Positions 12,281-22,839 are shown, counted from the stretch's first letter. The stretch: 64,000 bases of DNA from Bifidobacterium leontopitheci (GCF_009193355.1 NZ_WBVT01000003.1:78490-142489); one strand, 5' to 3'. Program-made: numbers and translations. Notes: generated by a model not told the origin, from the sequence alone.

Positions 12281-13039
12281 ATGTCGAATACAACCATAAC
12301 GGAGAAGCCGCAGGCGGCGGGCCGAGGCAGAATCACGATCTGCGGAGTCGTGGGCGTGGTCTTTGGCGCACTGGGACTGGTATTGAGCTTCATTCCCATC
12401 ATCAACAACATCGCGGCGATCCTTGGCGCCATCGGCGTCGTGCTTGCCATCATCGCCATAGTGGGAACGTTCCGCGGCAAGAAGGACGGGAAGATCGTCG
12501 CCGTCGTCGCCGCGGTGCTGTCCATCCTCGCAATCGTCATCACCCTGGCGATGCAGGCGGCGGCCAGCAAGGCGATCGACGACGCCATGGACAAGGCCGT
12601 GGGCACGTCGCAGACCGCGAAGTCCGGCTCCTCCAAGAGCGCGTCCAAGGACGCCAAGGGCGAGCAGGACATGGAAGGCGACCTGAAGACCATGCACGTC
12701 AAGATCGTGTCCGCGGTCAAGTCGGGCAACGACTACGAAGGCAAGCCGACCGTCCTGGTGACCTACGAGTGGAAGAACACCACCGAGAAGAACAATTCGT
12801 TCATGGTGCTCGCCAACGCCCAGGTGTTCCAGAACGGCCAGGCGCTGGAGACCGCCGTGTACATGGATGAGCCCGAAGGCTATGACGGGAGCTCCTATAT
12901 GGCCGACGTACAGCCCGGCGCCACGGCCACCGCGACCGTCGGATACGTGCTCAAGGACCAGTCGGCGGTGACCGTCGACGTGACCGACACATTCTCGCTG
13001 GACGACTCAGCCAAGGTCGCACACACCTTCAACCTGTAG
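12281..13039 (+). CDS. DUF5067-like membrane-anchored protein
   Basis: This is a 252-residue protein with an unknown role. After a short polar start there are three hydrophobic segments within residues 20-95 (ICGVVGVVFGALGLVLSFI, IAAILGAIGVVLAIIAIV, KIVAVVAAVLSILAIVITLAM), like the DUF4190-type membrane module. A Ser/Lys-rich linker (about 100-130) leads to an extracellular beta-rich DUF5067-like domain containing VLVTYEWKNTTEKNNSF, where DUF5067 proteins have V.xYxxTNxs. The ATG at 12281 is chosen because AAGGAG lies 9 nt upstream; the ATG at 12239 lacks one. It is a single gene with tandem GACGTCAT elements in its leader. The family call is by eye. Confidence 0.75.
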   Translation: MSNTTITEKPQAAGRGRITICGVVGVVFGALGLVLSFIPIINNIAAILGAIGVVLAIIAIVGTFRGKKDGKIVAVVAAVLSILAIVITLAMQAAASKAIDDAMDKAVGTSQTAKSGSSKSASKDAKGEQDMEGDLKTMHVKIVSAVKSGNDYEGKPTVLVTYEWKNTTEKNNSFMVLANAQVFQNGQALETAVYMDEPEGYDGSSYMADVQPGATATATVGYVLKDQSAVTVDVTDTFSLDDSAKVAHTFNL

Positions 13040-13217
13040 ACGGCGATTGCGGATGGACCTGCACGAGAGAAGTGGGTAGGAAAGACCGTGCCTGTCGACG
13101 CCGACATCCCGCGTCGCGGATGGGTCGGCGAGCGCGAGAGAGACGGAGGCGGGACGTTCATCAAACATTCAGCCTCCGCCACTACAGTGGGCCTTGCTTA
13201 ACAAGTAAGGAGCCAAC

Positions 13218-14090
13218 ATGACATTCGGTCAACAGCCGCAGAACGGCAACCCATATTATGGCGGCAATCAGCAGTACAACAACGTCAACCAGCAGTACAA
13301 CAACAACGGCCAGTATCAGCAGCAGTATCAGCAGGCGCCGTACGGCGGGCAGCAGTATGCGTACGCGACGGCGAACGGCCCTGCGGTGATGGACGCGCAG
13401 GCGACCTACAGCTACGATCAGGTGCAGCAGGCCCGGCGGGTCTCCGTCACCCGCGCCTACGGCGAGATGACGCTCGGCCTCATCGTCACCGCACTCGTGG
13501 CGGTCCTCGGACAGAACGCCTACTACGACTTCCTCATGGCCACCGGCAACGTCGGCCTCATCGGCCTGTGCATCGTGCAGGTCGGGCTTGCCGTCGTTCT
13601 CGGCGCCCGCATCATGCAGATGAAGGCGTCCACCGCCCGCATCATGTTCTACGTGTACGCGGCGCTCATGGGATTCACGCTCAGCTCGATCTTCTGGCTG
13701 TTCGCGCCGCAGGCCATCGGCGTGTCGCTCGGATTGTGCGCGGCGTTCTTCTTCGTGCTCACCATGTTCTCGCTGACGACCAAGTTCGACATGCTCAAGC
13801 TGGGGCCGATCCTCATGGTGGGTCTCATCGTGCTGATCATCGCTCAGCTGGTGCTGTTCTTCGTCCCCGGAACCACGGAGACGACCCGCATCATCTGCGC
13901 CATCGGACTGGTGCTGTTCGCCGGCATGACGATGTACGACGCGCAGCAGACCCGGATGCTGTTCCAGCAGTACGAGGCCCAGGGGCCGGAGATGATCAAG
14001 AAGGTGTCGATCATCTGCGCGCTCAACCTGTACCTCGATTTCGTGAACATGTTCCTGTACATCCTGCAGCTGTTCGGCAGCAGGGATTGA
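13218..14090 (+). CDS. Bax inhibitor-1/YccA family membrane protein
   Basis: This 290-residue integral membrane protein belongs to the Bax inhibitor-1 (UPF0005) family, whose members act as membrane proton/calcium-leak or quality-control proteins; its bacterial role is poorly defined. The first 70 or so residues are a Gln/Asn/Tyr-rich cytosolic tail (NQQYNNVNQQYNNNGQYQQQ). Seven hydrophobic helices follow, with the family ending MYDAQQTRML ... ALNLYLDFVNMFLYILQLFG. AAGGAG lies 8 nt before the ATG. It is a single gene, followed by a strong hairpin terminator 170 nt downstream. Confidence 0.92.
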   Translation: MTFGQQPQNGNPYYGGNQQYNNVNQQYNNNGQYQQQYQQAPYGGQQYAYATANGPAVMDAQATYSYDQVQQARRVSVTRAYGEMTLGLIVTALVAVLGQNAYYDFLMATGNVGLIGLCIVQVGLAVVLGARIMQMKASTARIMFYVYAALMGFTLSSIFWLFAPQAIGVSLGLCAAFFFVLTMFSLTTKFDMLKLGPILMVGLIVLIIAQLVLFFVPGTTETTRIICAIGLVLFAGMTMYDAQQTRMLFQQYEAQGPEMIKKVSIICALNLYLDFVNMFLYILQLFGSRD

Positions 14091-14261
14091 TCGTCGGCGG
14101 ACGCCGGTCCGACCGTGCCATATGTCCGCCATTGCCATATGTCCGGCATTGCAGACGCCCAAGGCGTCCGTTGCGATCGCGTTCCAGCGCAGCCGGCGGT
14201 GGCGGGGCATGATGCATGGCAGCGGATGCCCGGCAACACCGGCAGGTGAAACCCTATGACG

Positions 14262-14305
14262 AAATGCGTCCGGCCGCCCTGACATGAGGGCGGCCGGACG
14301 CATTT
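14262..14305. terminator. Strong intrinsic terminator
   Basis: A perfect 19-bp stem (14262-14280 with 14287-14305) has a 6-nt GACATG loop. The arms begin with AAA and end with TTT, so it can work in both directions. It separates the BI-1 family gene from the EamA transporter. Confidence 0.85.
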
Positions 14306-14361
14306 TCATATGCGCCGACATTCCATGACGACGCAGCCGGCTGCCGGTCACGACGATGCGT

Positions 14362-14367
14362 TAGCGT
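14362..14367 (+). promoter_or_regulatory. Putative -10 box for leaderless transporter mRNA
   Basis: TAGCGT ends 8 nt before the ATG at 14376, with no Shine-Dalgarno between. The same spacing is seen at several other genes in the window. Confidence 0.45.
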
Positions 14368-14375
14368 GAATCCTC

Positions 14376-15368
14376 ATGAGAAAAGTTGAGCTCGCCGGTA
14401 TGGGATGCCTGCTGCTGACCGCGCTGATCTGGGGTTTCGCCTTCGTCTCGCAGGTGCAGGGCATGGACTCCATGACCCCACTGTTCTTCAACGCGGCCCG
14501 GTTCACGCTCGGAGCGATGTCGCTCCTGCCATTGCTGTGGTGGCGAAGCAGACGCCAGACCGCCGTCGGTTCGTCTGCCGATGCGGCCTCCATCACCCCC
14601 GCCGAACGAGCGTCAGCGCAAATGTCCCGTCCGCGCGACGGCATCGGCGGCCTGCTGGCAGACCCGCTATGGGTCGGCGTCATCTGCGGGGTGTTCCTGT
14701 TCCTGGCCAGCACCCTGCAGCAGTACGGCATCCTCTATGGGCGCAACGCCGGACGCGCCGGCTTCATCACGGCGCTCTACATCGTCATGGTTCCACTGCT
14801 GGCGTTCGTTTTCCAACACCGCCGGGTGAACATCATGACCGTCATCGCGGTGGCCCTTGCGGTCGCCGGATTCTACCTGCTCTGCATCACCGACGGATTC
14901 GGCTCGCTGACCATGGCCGACCTGCTGCTGCTGTTCACCGCGGTCCTGTTCGCCGCCCACATCCTCGTGATCGACACGATGGGCTCGCGCGTCGAGCCGC
15001 TGAAACTCTCATTCATCCAGTTCGTCACCACGGCGGCGCTGAGCTGGGCGGGCTCTCTCCTCGAGGGCTCCGTGAACTGGCAGGGCGCTGCCGCGGCATG
15101 GCCCGCGGTGCTGTACGCCGGCATAGGATCGGTGGGCATCGCCTACACGCTGCAGGTCATCGGCCAGCAATGGGTGCCGCCGACGCGCGCCTCGCTGATC
15201 ATGTCGCTCGAATCGTTCTTCTCGGTTCTCGGCGGCGCGTTGCTGCTCGGCGAGACGATGACGGCACGGGGGTATGTCGGTTGCGCGCTGATCTTTGCCG
15301 GCACCATGCTCGCGCAGGTCAGGATCAGCCGGCCTTCGGCGTCTCCTCGACCTGAGGCGCGCCGTTGA
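14376..15368 (+). CDS. EamA/DMT-family transporter
   Basis: This is a 330-residue inner-membrane permease of the drug/metabolite transporter superfamily. Two EamA repeats give about ten transmembrane helices: the first runs from LLLTALIWGFAFVSQ to VALAVAGFYLLCI, the second from ADLLLLFTAVLFAAHI to GYVGCALIFAGTMLAQV. PTRASLIMSLESFFSVLGGALLLGE is the usual end of the second repeat. A polar insert of about 35 residues (about 63-92) sits between helices 2 and 3. The substrate cannot be predicted. Its 3' end overlaps the convergent alarmone synthetase gene by 44 bp. Confidence 0.92.
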   Translation: MRKVELAGMGCLLLTALIWGFAFVSQVQGMDSMTPLFFNAARFTLGAMSLLPLLWWRSRRQTAVGSSADAASITPAERASAQMSRPRDGIGGLLADPLWVGVICGVFLFLASTLQQYGILYGRNAGRAGFITALYIVMVPLLAFVFQHRRVNIMTVIAVALAVAGFYLLCITDGFGSLTMADLLLLFTAVLFAAHILVIDTMGSRVEPLKLSFIQFVTTAALSWAGSLLEGSVNWQGAAAAWPAVLYAGIGSVGIAYTLQVIGQQWVPPTRASLIMSLESFFSVLGGALLLGETMTARGYVGCALIFAGTMLAQVRISRPSASPRPEARR

Positions 15369-16065
15369 TGTCGCGGTGGATGTTCTGCATCTGCGTCTCG
15401 ATGTTCTGCAGGCTGCGCGCGCAATCCAGCAGAGTCTGCGAGTGCTCGGCCAGCTTGGCGTCCGGCAGGTCGGTCTTGTATCGCAGCGCGTGCTCCAGGC
15501 TCGCCCAATAATCCATGGCGATGGTGCGGAACTGGACCTCGACCGGCGTATAGTGCGCACCCGACGACAGGAACACCGGCACGGCGTAGATCACATGCAG
15601 CGAACGGTAGCCGTTCTGCTTGGGGTTCTTGATGTAGTCCTTGACCCGCAGCACGGAGATGTCGTTCTGGGCCGACAGGTAGTTCGACACGGAGTACACG
15701 TCGTCACGGTAGTTGCAGATCACCCTGATGCCGGCCACGTCGAACAGGTTGTCCTTGATCGAGGCGACGCTGACGGGCAGCCCCTTGCGCTTGAGCTTGC
15801 CGATGATCGAATTCACCGACTTCAGCCTGCGCTCCATGTGATGGATCGGGTCATGGGCGAAGCGCACCTGGAATTCGGAATCGAGGATCTCCAGTTTCGT
15901 GCTGATCTCGTACATGGCGCCTTCATAGACCTGCATGAGGTTGACGAACTCGGTCAGCTCCTGCGTGGAGAACCGTGGCCTGTCGCCGCTGACGGCATCG
16001 AGACGCGCCTTCAGGTCATTGGTGTTGATGCGGCTTTGTCGGTCAAGTATCACGGTCACCATCAT
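15325..16065 (-). CDS. Small alarmone synthetase (RelQ-type GTP pyrophosphokinase)
   Basis: This is a single-domain RelA/SpoT-type (p)ppGpp synthetase of at most 246 residues. It lacks the HD hydrolase, TGS and ACT domains of Rel. Visible signatures are GIRVICNYRDDVY, NGYRSLHVIYAVPVF and the catalytic VEVQFRTIAMDYWASLEHALRYK. The start is uncertain: the first ATG is at 16065, but TATGAT (16066-16061) is a good -10 box that ends 7 nt before an in-frame GTG at 16053, which would make a leaderless 242-residue protein. A full-length Rel at 59657 is the second alarmone enzyme in the window. The end overlaps the convergent transporter gene by 44 bp. Confidence 0.9.
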   Translation of the reverse strand: MMVTVILDRQSRINTNDLKARLDAVSGDRPRFSTQELTEFVNLMQVYEGAMYEISTKLEILDSEFQVRFAHDPIHHMERRLKSVNSIIGKLKRKGLPVSVASIKDNLFDVAGIRVICNYRDDVYSVSNYLSAQNDISVLRVKDYIKNPKQNGYRSLHVIYAVPVFLSSGAHYTPVEVQFRTIAMDYWASLEHALRYKTDLPDAKLAEHSQTLLDCARSLQNIETQMQNIHRDINGAPQVEETPKAG

Positions 16066-16174
16066 AGCCGCGAGGTTGCGGAGGAACTGAAAAATTCCTG
16101 TGCCGTCACGCTCGCGACGCCGGCGTCAGCGGGTTGCGCGGCCCCGGCCCGTCGCCGCTGGCGTGGGCAATAGT

Positions 16175-16180
16175 TACGAT
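16175..16180 (+). promoter_or_regulatory. Putative -10 box for leaderless miaB mRNA
   Basis: TACGAT ends 8 nt before the ATG at 16189. No ribosome-binding site is present. Confidence 0.45.
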
Positions 16181-16188
16181 GGTGTGTC

Positions 16189-17646
16189 ATGAACGAAGAC
16201 ATGATGACACAGGCCGAACGCGCGTCCGTGACGGCCGATCCCGCCGCAGGCCGGATGGGGCAGGGCCGGGGCCGAGGCGTGTTCTACGTGCATACGCTGG
16301 GCTGCCAGATGAACGTGCATGACTCCGAGCGCATCGCCGGCGTGCTCGAACAGGAAGGCTATGTGCCGGCGACCGAGGAGCAGGCGGCGGACAAGGACGT
16401 CGACCTGATTGTGATGAACACCTGCGCGGTCAGGGAGAACGCGGCCGAGCGCATGTACGGCACCATCGGACTGTGGGCCGACCTCAAGCGCACGCACCCG
16501 AACATGCAGATCGCCGTGGGCGGCTGCATGGCCCAGCTGGACCGTCAGCGCATCGCGCAGCGCACGCCGTGGGTGGACGCGGTGTTCGGCACCAAGAACA
16601 TCGGCTCGCTGCCCCGTCTGCTGGACCAGGCACGGCTTGCAGGCACCTGCCAGGTCGAAGTCAAGGAGGATCTGGACTACTTCCCCAGCCAGCTTCCCGC
16701 CGCGCGCGCCTCGAAGGTGTCCAGCTGGGTGTCGATCTCCATCGGCTGCAACAACACCTGCACGTTCTGCATCGTGCCGACCACCCGAGGTCGTGAGCAT
16801 GACCGTCGTCCGGGGGACATCCTCGCCGAGATCCGGCGTTGCGTGGACAGCGGCGCCAAGGAGGTCACGCTGCTCGGGCAGAACGTGAACTCGTACGGCT
16901 ATTCGATCGGTGACCGGTACGCCTTCTCCAAGTTGCTGCGCGCCTGCGGCGACATCGAGGGGCTGGAGCGCGTGCGGTTCACGTCGCCTCATCCGGCGGC
17001 GTTCACCGATGACGTCATCGAGGCGATGGCCGAGACGCCGAACGTCATGCACCAGCTGCACATGCCGCTGCAATCCGGTTCCGACCGGATTCTGCGCGCC
17101 ATGCGTCGTTCCTACCGCTCCGAACGGTTCCTCGGCATCCTGCACAAGGTGCGCGAGGCCATGCCGGACGCCCAGATCAGCACCGATATCATCGTCGGAT
17201 TCCCGGGCGAGACGGACGAGGACTTCGAGGCGACGATGGACGTGGTCCGTCAGGCACGGTTCCAGTCCGCGTTCACCTTCGAGTATTCGCCGCGCCCCGG
17301 CACGCCCGCCGCATCCATGCCGCAGGTGCCGCATGATGTGGTTCAGGAGCGGTTCGACCGGCTTGTGCGGCTGCAGGAGCAGATCACCGAGGAGGAGCTG
17401 GCCAAGTTCGAAGGCCGCGACGTCGAGGTGATGATCACCGGCACGCAGGGCAAGAAGGACGCGGCGACGCACCGTGTCACCGGCAGGGAGCGCACCGGTG
17501 TGCTGGTCCACATCGGCGCGCCCGAGGGGCAGCCCATGCCCACGGTCGGCGATTTCGTCACCGCTACCGTCACGCATGCGGGCCGTCACAACCTGATCGC
17601 CGACCCGGACCTCGGCAAGGGGCAGACCTATCATGTCAGGCACTGA
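16189..17646 (+). CDS. miaB: tRNA-2-methylthio-N6-dimethylallyladenosine synthase
   Basis: MiaB adds the methylthio group to i6A37 of tRNAs reading UNN codons. The N-terminal domain binds one iron-sulfur cluster through Cys39 (LGCQMN), Cys79 (MNTCAVREN) and Cys113 (GGCMAQ). The radical SAM motif is Cys187/191/194 (CNNTCTFC). A C-terminal TRAM domain ends the 485-residue protein, a normal length. It overlaps miaA, which makes its substrate, by 14 nt, so the two are coupled. The start is preceded by TACGAT rather than a Shine-Dalgarno. Confidence 0.96.
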   Translation: MNEDMMTQAERASVTADPAAGRMGQGRGRGVFYVHTLGCQMNVHDSERIAGVLEQEGYVPATEEQAADKDVDLIVMNTCAVRENAAERMYGTIGLWADLKRTHPNMQIAVGGCMAQLDRQRIAQRTPWVDAVFGTKNIGSLPRLLDQARLAGTCQVEVKEDLDYFPSQLPAARASKVSSWVSISIGCNNTCTFCIVPTTRGREHDRRPGDILAEIRRCVDSGAKEVTLLGQNVNSYGYSIGDRYAFSKLLRACGDIEGLERVRFTSPHPAAFTDDVIEAMAETPNVMHQLHMPLQSGSDRILRAMRRSYRSERFLGILHKVREAMPDAQISTDIIVGFPGETDEDFEATMDVVRQARFQSAFTFEYSPRPGTPAASMPQVPHDVVQERFDRLVRLQEQITEEELAKFEGRDVEVMITGTQGKKDAATHRVTGRERTGVLVHIGAPEGQPMPTVGDFVTATVTHAGRHNLIADPDLGKGQTYHVRH

Positions 17647-18634
17647 AATCGGTACCGATCGCGTCGTCTCCATCGTCGGACCCACCGCGTCCGGGAAGAC
17701 GGGGCTGGGCATCGCCGTCGCGAAGGCGTTGCGCGAGCGTGGGGGGCAGGCCGAGATCGTGAACGCCGACGCCTACCAGATGTACCGCGGCATGGATATC
17801 GGCACGGCGAAGCCGACGGCCGAGGAGCAGGCGGAGGTGCCTCACCACCTCATCGACATCATCGAGCCCGATGAGACGATGACCGTCGCGCGGTTCCAGA
17901 GGATCGTCCGCGAGACGATCCATGACCTGCAGTCGCGCGGCATCCGCCCGATCCTCGTCGGCGGCTCGGGACTGTACGCCAGGGCCGCGCTCGACGACAT
18001 ATCGTTCCCCGGAACGGACCCGGACATCCGCGCCCGGCTTGAAGAGCGGGAGAGACGGGAAGGTGCGGGCGCATTGTTCGAGGAGCTGCGCGCCAAGGAC
18101 CCCGAGGCCGCCTCCCGCATGGACCCGCGCAACCCGCGGCGCACCATCCGCGCGCTGGAGGTCATCGAGCTGACCGGCAAGCCGTATTCGGCGAGCCTGC
18201 CGCGATACCGGTATGTGATCCCCTCCGTGCAGATCGGGCTTGACCTGCCGCGCGAGGAGCTCGACCGGCGCATCGACCTGCGCACTGCGGCGATGCTCGA
18301 GGACGGATTCGTCGGCGAAGTGGAACGCCTGCGTCCCCGGCTCGGGGCGACGGCCGGCCGCGCGCTCGGCTACCAGCAGGTCATCGACTATCTCGACGGC
18401 CTGCAGGACCTGGACGACACGCGGTTCGACATCGCCCAGAAAACGAAACGCCTGGCGCGCAAACAGATGGGATGGTTCGGCCGTGACCCGCGCATCCACT
18501 GGCTGCAGGCGCTCAATCCGGCGCTCGTCGACAATGCGATGGCCATCATCGCCCATGCCGATGCGGGCGACTACGACGCCATCGACGCGCAGGCGGACGC
18601 CTACACCCAGCATCATCTGGGCGATATCGCATAG
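17633..18634 (+). CDS. miaA: tRNA dimethylallyltransferase
   Basis: MiaA transfers the dimethylallyl group to A37 of tRNA, the step before MiaB. The P-loop GPTASGKT is at residues 16-23, followed by the family motifs [41 protein letters not shown] and, near the C-terminus, [15 protein letters not shown]. Length (333) is normal. The first 13 nt lie within the end of miaB. A 34-nt hairpin follows the stop and separates it from the convergent Fic gene. Confidence 0.96.
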   Translation: MSGTEIGTDRVVSIVGPTASGKTGLGIAVAKALRERGGQAEIVNADAYQMYRGMDIGTAKPTAEEQAEVPHHLIDIIEPDETMTVARFQRIVRETIHDLQSRGIRPILVGGSGLYARAALDDISFPGTDPDIRARLEERERREGAGALFEELRAKDPEAASRMDPRNPRRTIRALEVIELTGKPYSASLPRYRYVIPSVQIGLDLPREELDRRIDLRTAAMLEDGFVGEVERLRPRLGATAGRALGYQQVIDYLDGLQDLDDTRFDIAQKTKRLARKQMGWFGRDPRIHWLQALNPALVDNAMAIIAHADAGDYDAIDAQADAYTQHHLGDIA

Positions 18635-18641
18635 ATGACCA

Positions 18642-18675
18642 GCTCCGGCGGCCGCGAAGATTCAGCCGCCGGAGC
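18642..18675. terminator. Hairpin between miaA and the Fic gene
   Basis: A perfect 11-bp GC-rich stem (GCTCCGGCGGC at 18642-18652 with its complement at 18665-18675) has a 12-nt loop. It lies between convergent genes. There is no T-tract. Confidence 0.55.
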
Positions 18676-18682
18676 GATGCGA

Positions 18683-19471
18683 TCAGTGCGCCGGGCCCTG
18701 GCTCCATCCGGCGATGAGGAACACGCGCGTCGGGTTCGCCGGCCTCACCATGAGTGCGAACAGGCGCTCGAAGGCGCTGATGTCACCGCCGTACGCGGCG
18801 TGCTTGGCCGTCTTGTACATGGCGCGGGTCACCGGGCCCCAGTCGAGGTCCCATCCGGCGTCATGGGCGAGACGCGAGGCGAACATCCGCAGGGTCATGG
18901 CGTTGCCGCCCTTGAACGGGTGCAGATATCCGAGCTCGTCGTAGATGCGGGCGAGCTCGTGGACGAACACGTCACGGTCGAGATTGCCGAGGTTTCGTGA
19001 ATCGGCCAGTTCGGTGGCGATGTTCAGCGCGCCCGTCTCGATGAGCTGGGCGGGGAAGAACGCCTCCGGATTGCGCGCCCGCGCATGGTTGTCGGTGATT
19101 TCGCGCGTGGTGTTGGACGTCCGCAGCCGTCCGGCGTCGGCGAACACGCCGTCGAACAGGCCGCGATGGATGGCGATGAGCTCATCCAGGTCGCCGCTCG
19201 GATTCCACCGCCGTTCGACCAGCAGCACGGTCCTGGCGAATATGCTGCCGGCGTGGTCGGCGGCATGATCGTCCAGACTGCCGTCGGCAAGCCTCCCGCT
19301 CACGATTCCCGACGTCTCCCGGTCCGCCGCGTCGATCAGCCGGGAGACGTCGGCGTCGCCGCGTTCGTAGGCCTGCGCCGCACGCATTGTGGCATCACCG
19401 GGCACCATCGCTTCCAATGCGCAGTTTTTGAGTGCAAATGCGACTGCGCTCGCACGTTCCGCAGGAGTCAT
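18683..19471 (-). CDS. Fic-like protein with degenerate active-site motif
   Basis: This 262-residue Fic/DOC-fold protein would, if active, transfer AMP or another nucleotide group to a target protein. The core has GLFDGVFADAGRLR and the active-site loop HPFKGGNAMTLR from His184. Compared with the canonical HPFxxGNGRxxR, the acidic residue is Gly, the second Gly is Ala and the first Arg is Met; His and the last Arg remain. The N-terminal ALKNCALEAMVPG resembles the VbhA-type inhibitory helix ([ST]xxxE[GN]), with the Glu kept. I prefer the ATG at 19471 (TACCAT 6 nt upstream) to the one at 19486. It may be inactive or have altered chemistry. Confidence 0.8.
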   Translation of the reverse strand: MTPAERASAVAFALKNCALEAMVPGDATMRAAQAYERGDADVSRLIDAADRETSGIVSGRLADGSLDDHAADHAGSIFARTVLLVERRWNPSGDLDELIAIHRGLFDGVFADAGRLRTSNTTREITDNHARARNPEAFFPAQLIETGALNIATELADSRNLGNLDRDVFVHELARIYDELGYLHPFKGGNAMTLRMFASRLAHDAGWDLDWGPVTRAMYKTAKHAAYGGDISAFERLFALMVRPANPTRVFLIAGWSQGPAH

Positions 19472-19477
19472 AGTTAG

Positions 19478-19483
19478 ATGGTA
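19478..19483 (-). promoter_or_regulatory. Putative -10 box for leaderless Fic mRNA
   Basis: TACCAT on the minus strand ends 6 nt before the ATG at 19471, supporting that start. Confidence 0.4.
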
Positions 19484-19563
19484 CATGCGCCGGGACGCCC
19501 CGCAGGCCGTTTCGACGCGAATGTCGGCAAAATGACGGGCGATGGGTAGAATCTGAAGACGCT

Positions 19564-22500
19564 ATGGCACGAACAACTTCCTCATCAGAACACAGGTCCT
19601 CCACATCCGCGCGCGGGGGGACGGGCGCGGGCGACCCTGCAGGGGACGCGCGGGGGCCCCGTCGTACATCACGTTCGACGTCGGCGCGCAACGTCGACGT
19701 CGCCGGCAGGACGATCCGCGGCGGCGCCTCCGGGCGCGCCGCCGGGCGTGACTCCGGCGACCATGACGATCAGCCGGAGCAGGAGCCGCTGTGGAAGCGC
19801 GTCGCGCTGGCGATTCCGAGGGGGTTCGGATCGCTGGTGCGCTCCGTCGCGGGCGTGGGCGAATTCGACCCAGTCTATCGCCGTGACGGCCTGTGCTTCC
19901 TGCTGATCGTGCTTGCCGTGTTCTTCTGTGCGTCGGAATGGTTCCGCGTCAACGGCGTGCTCGGACGCATCCTGCATGCGTTCTCGTCCGGGGTCCTCGG
20001 CGTGATGAGCGTCGTGCTTCCGGTGCTGCTGGTGATCGTCGCGTTCCGTCTGATCCGCAACAGCGGCAGGAACTCGGACAATCCGCGTGTGGTGGCCGGC
20101 TGGGCACTGCTGTTGTGGTCGGTGTGCTCGGTTATCGACGTGCTCGTGGCGGCCGACGCCCGTTCGTTCGACATCGGGCTGCTGCAGCGCGCCGGCGGCC
20201 TGCTCGGCTTCATACTGGGTTCGCCGTTGGCATGGGGGCTGTCGAAGGTGTTCGCGGCGATCGTGTTCGTCGTGGTAGGCCTGTTCGCGCTGCTGATGAT
20301 CACGCGTACCCATGTGACCGAGATCCCCGACCGCTGCCGCACCCTCGCCGCGATGTTCCGGCAGCGTACGATTCACCCCGATGTCGCGAAACGCGGCGAC
20401 GGTGCGCCGGATGACCTGCCGGCTGACGATATGCAGTTCCCGAACGAGATTCGCGTCGGCGACGGCGAGGACGACACGCTCGCCTTCGCCGAAGGCGTGC
20501 CCGCCCACGACGGCACCGACGAGGAAACCGGGCAGGGGGCCGGTCCGCGGTCTTCGGTCGGCGGATGGCTGTCCAAGCTGTTCCGTCGGCGCAACCATGA
20601 CCGACAGGATGCCGCGCTCGACCGGTATGAGGGCGACGACCCGTTCGCCCATGCCGCAAGCCGGCACGGTCAGGCGGCCGAAACGTCATTGGACGAGCAC
20701 GGCAACGTGATCCCGCGGACCGTCTCCTCCACGCTCGGCGCGGCGATGGGCGCCGCCGCAGGCGCGGCGGCGAACGCCGCCACTGCATCCTCCGGCTCCT
20801 TCATGCCGGCGGCATCGCTGGCCGCGACGTTGCCGGCGGTGACGTTGCCGGCGGTGACGTCGCCGCTATCCGGCCATATGCCGGCATCGTCCGTCGCCGA
20901 TGGTGCAGCCGCGACGGGCATGTGGCAGGATGCCGCCGCATCACCGGCGACCCCAACGCCGCGTACGGTATCGTCCGACGCGGCGACGCAGGCCATGCAG
21001 GCGGATGCCGCATTCCCGACGGATGCAGCCACGCAGTTCCCGGCTACGCCGTCCGCCGGCGCCGCCCCGTCAGTCGCCTCGTCCGCCGCCGACCCATGGG
21101 CCGCGGTGCCGGCGGCCTCCGACACGGCCGCCGCACCGACCATGTCGGATGGGCAGCCGGACGGCGGCGAGCCGATGAACCCCAACCTCGAGGAGCTCGC
21201 CCCCGCGGGCGGCGACGAACGCCCATACCAGCTTCCGGACCTCAACATGCTGTCGCACGGCCGCCCCCACGCCGTGCGCACGCCGGCCAACGACCGGGTG
21301 ATCCGCGCCCTCACCTCCACGTTCCAGCAGTTCAACGTGGACGCCAAGGTGGTCGGGTTCCTGCGCGGGCCGTCGGTCACGCAGTACGAGGTGGAGCTCG
21401 GCCCCGGCGTCAAGGTCGAGAAGGTCACCAACCTGCAGAAGAACATCGCCTATTCGGTGGCCAGCTCGGACGTGCGCATCCTGTCGCCGATCCCCGGCAA
21501 GTCCGCCATCGGCATCGAGATCCCGAACGACGACCGTGAGATCGTCCATCTGGGCGACGTGCTGCGGTCCGATAAGGCGATGAGCGACCCCAATCCGATG
21601 CTCGCCGGCGTCGGCAAGGATGTCGAAGGGCATTTCGTCACCGCCGACCTGACCAAGATGCCGCATCTGCTCGTCGCCGGCGCCACCGGATCGGGCAAGT
21701 CCAGCTTCATCAACTCGATGCTCATGTCGATCATCATGCGGGCCACCCCCGAGCAGGTCCGCCTGATCATGGTCGACCCCAAGCGCGTCGAACTGTCCGC
21801 GTACGCGGGCATCCCGCATCTGCTCACGCCGATCATCACCGATCCGAAGAAGGCCGCGCAGGCGCTTGAATGGGTGGTCAAGGAGATGGACGCGCGCTAC
21901 GACGACCTGCAGTTCTTCGGATTCCGCCATGTCAAGGACTTCAATGAGGCGGTGCGCGCCGGCAAGGTGCACGCGCCGGCCGGTTCCAACCGCAAGGTCG
22001 CCCCGTACCCGTACCTGCTGGTCGTCGTCGACGAGATGGCCGACCTCATGATGGTCGCGAAGAACGATGTGGAAAGCTCCATCCAGCGCATCACGCAGCT
22101 CGCGCGAGCCGCCGGCGTGCATCTGGTGCTCGCCACGCAGCGTCCGTCCGTCGACGTCGTCACCGGCCTGATCAAGGCGAACATCCCCTCCAGGCTCGCG
22201 TTTGCCACGTCGTCGGCCACCGATTCGAGGGTCATCCTCGATTCAGTCGGCGCCGAGACGCTGATCGGCCAGGGTGACGCGCTGTTCCTGCCGATGGGCT
22301 CCATGAAGCCGATTCGCGTGCAGGGCTCGTGGGTCAACGAGTCGGAGATCCGCAAGGCGGTCGAGTTCGTGCGCACCCAGCGCAAGCCTCACTACCGCGA
22401 GGACATCGAGCAGATGGCCAAGGATGCGGACAAGACGGCCGTCGAACCTGACGAGGAGATCGGCGACGACATGGACGTGCTGCTGCAGGCGGCCGAGCTG

Positions 22501-22740
22501 GTCGTCACCACGCAGTTCGGCTCCACGTCGATGCTGCAGCGCAAGCTGCGTGTCGGCTTCGCCAAGGCGGGCCGTCTCATGGACCTGCTCGAGTCGCGCG
22601 GCGTGGTCGGCCCTTCGGAAGGGTCGAAGGCCCGTCAGGTGCTGGTCCAGCCGCAGGACCTGCCCGCCGTGCTCGCCTTCATCAAAGGGCAGACCGATAC
22701 GTTGCAGCACACCCAACCTCCGGCGCAGGACGAGGCCTGA
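19564..22740 (+). CDS. ftsK: FtsK/SpoIIIE DNA translocase
   Basis: FtsK is the septum-located ATPase that pumps chromosome dimers through the closing division site. It has 1058 residues. After a basic N-terminus there are about four membrane helices between residues 110 and 245 ([36 protein letters not shown]). A long Ala/Pro-rich linker spans about 250-560. The motor follows: the alpha domain from near residue 570, the P-loop GATGSGKS at 706-713, [12 protein letters not shown] and [14 protein letters not shown] (Walker B), and a C-terminal gamma winged helix ([19 protein letters not shown]) that reads KOPS-type sites. A TAGAAT box lies 11 nt before the ATG. pgsA follows after 114 nt. Confidence 0.96.
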   Translation: MARTTSSSEHRSSTSARGGTGAGDPAGDARGPRRTSRSTSARNVDVAGRTIRGGASGRAAGRDSGDHDDQPEQEPLWKRVALAIPRGFGSLVRSVAGVGEFDPVYRRDGLCFLLIVLAVFFCASEWFRVNGVLGRILHAFSSGVLGVMSVVLPVLLVIVAFRLIRNSGRNSDNPRVVAGWALLLWSVCSVIDVLVAADARSFDIGLLQRAGGLLGFILGSPLAWGLSKVFAAIVFVVVGLFALLMITRTHVTEIPDRCRTLAAMFRQRTIHPDVAKRGDGAPDDLPADDMQFPNEIRVGDGEDDTLAFAEGVPAHDGTDEETGQGAGPRSSVGGWLSKLFRRRNHDRQDAALDRYEGDDPFAHAASRHGQAAETSLDEHGNVIPRTVSSTLGAAMGAAAGAAANAATASSGSFMPAASLAATLPAVTLPAVTSPLSGHMPASSVADGAAATGMWQDAAASPATPTPRTVSSDAATQAMQADAAFPTDAATQFPATPSAGAAPSVASSAADPWAAVPAASDTAAAPTMSDGQPDGGEPMNPNLEELAPAGGDERPYQLPDLNMLSHGRPHAVRTPANDRVIRALTSTFQQFNVDAKVVGFLRGPSVTQYEVELGPGVKVEKVTNLQKNIAYSVASSDVRILSPIPGKSAIGIEIPNDDREIVHLGDVLRSDKAMSDPNPMLAGVGKDVEGHFVTADLTKMPHLLVAGATGSGKSSFINSMLMSIIMRATPEQVRLIMVDPKRVELSAYAGIPHLLTPIITDPKKAAQALEWVVKEMDARYDDLQFFGFRHVKDFNEAVRAGKVHAPAGSNRKVAPYPYLLVVVDEMADLMMVAKNDVESSIQRITQLARAAGVHLVLATQRPSVDVVTGLIKANIPSRLAFATSSATDSRVILDSVGAETLIGQGDALFLPMGSMKPIRVQGSWVNESEIRKAVEFVRTQRKPHYREDIEQMAKDADKTAVEPDEEIGDDMDVLLQAAELVVTTQFGSTSMLQRKLRVGFAKAGRLMDLLESRGVVGPSEGSKARQVLVQPQDLPAVLAFIKGQTDTLQHTQPPAQDEA

Positions 22741-22839
22741 CCTGCGCCGGCGCCGGCGCGCTGGGGCGCGGGAGACTGGTTTTCGTGATATGGGGACGCA
22801 ATTGTCAGCATTCGCGCATGTGCCGTTCATGTAACGTAG

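Larger units (their letters stand above)
14091..14375. other. Intergenic region with short direct repeat and terminator
   Basis: No credible gene is present. GCCATATGTCCG is directly repeated at 14117-14128 and 14134-14145 (17 bp apart). A strong hairpin lies at 14262-14305 and the promoter-like box of the next gene is at 14362. Confidence 0.7.

Noticed and set aside
7533..16065. A prophage or plasmid segment
   Set aside because: No integrase, replication, structural or tRNA-attachment signal was found; the genes look chromosomal.
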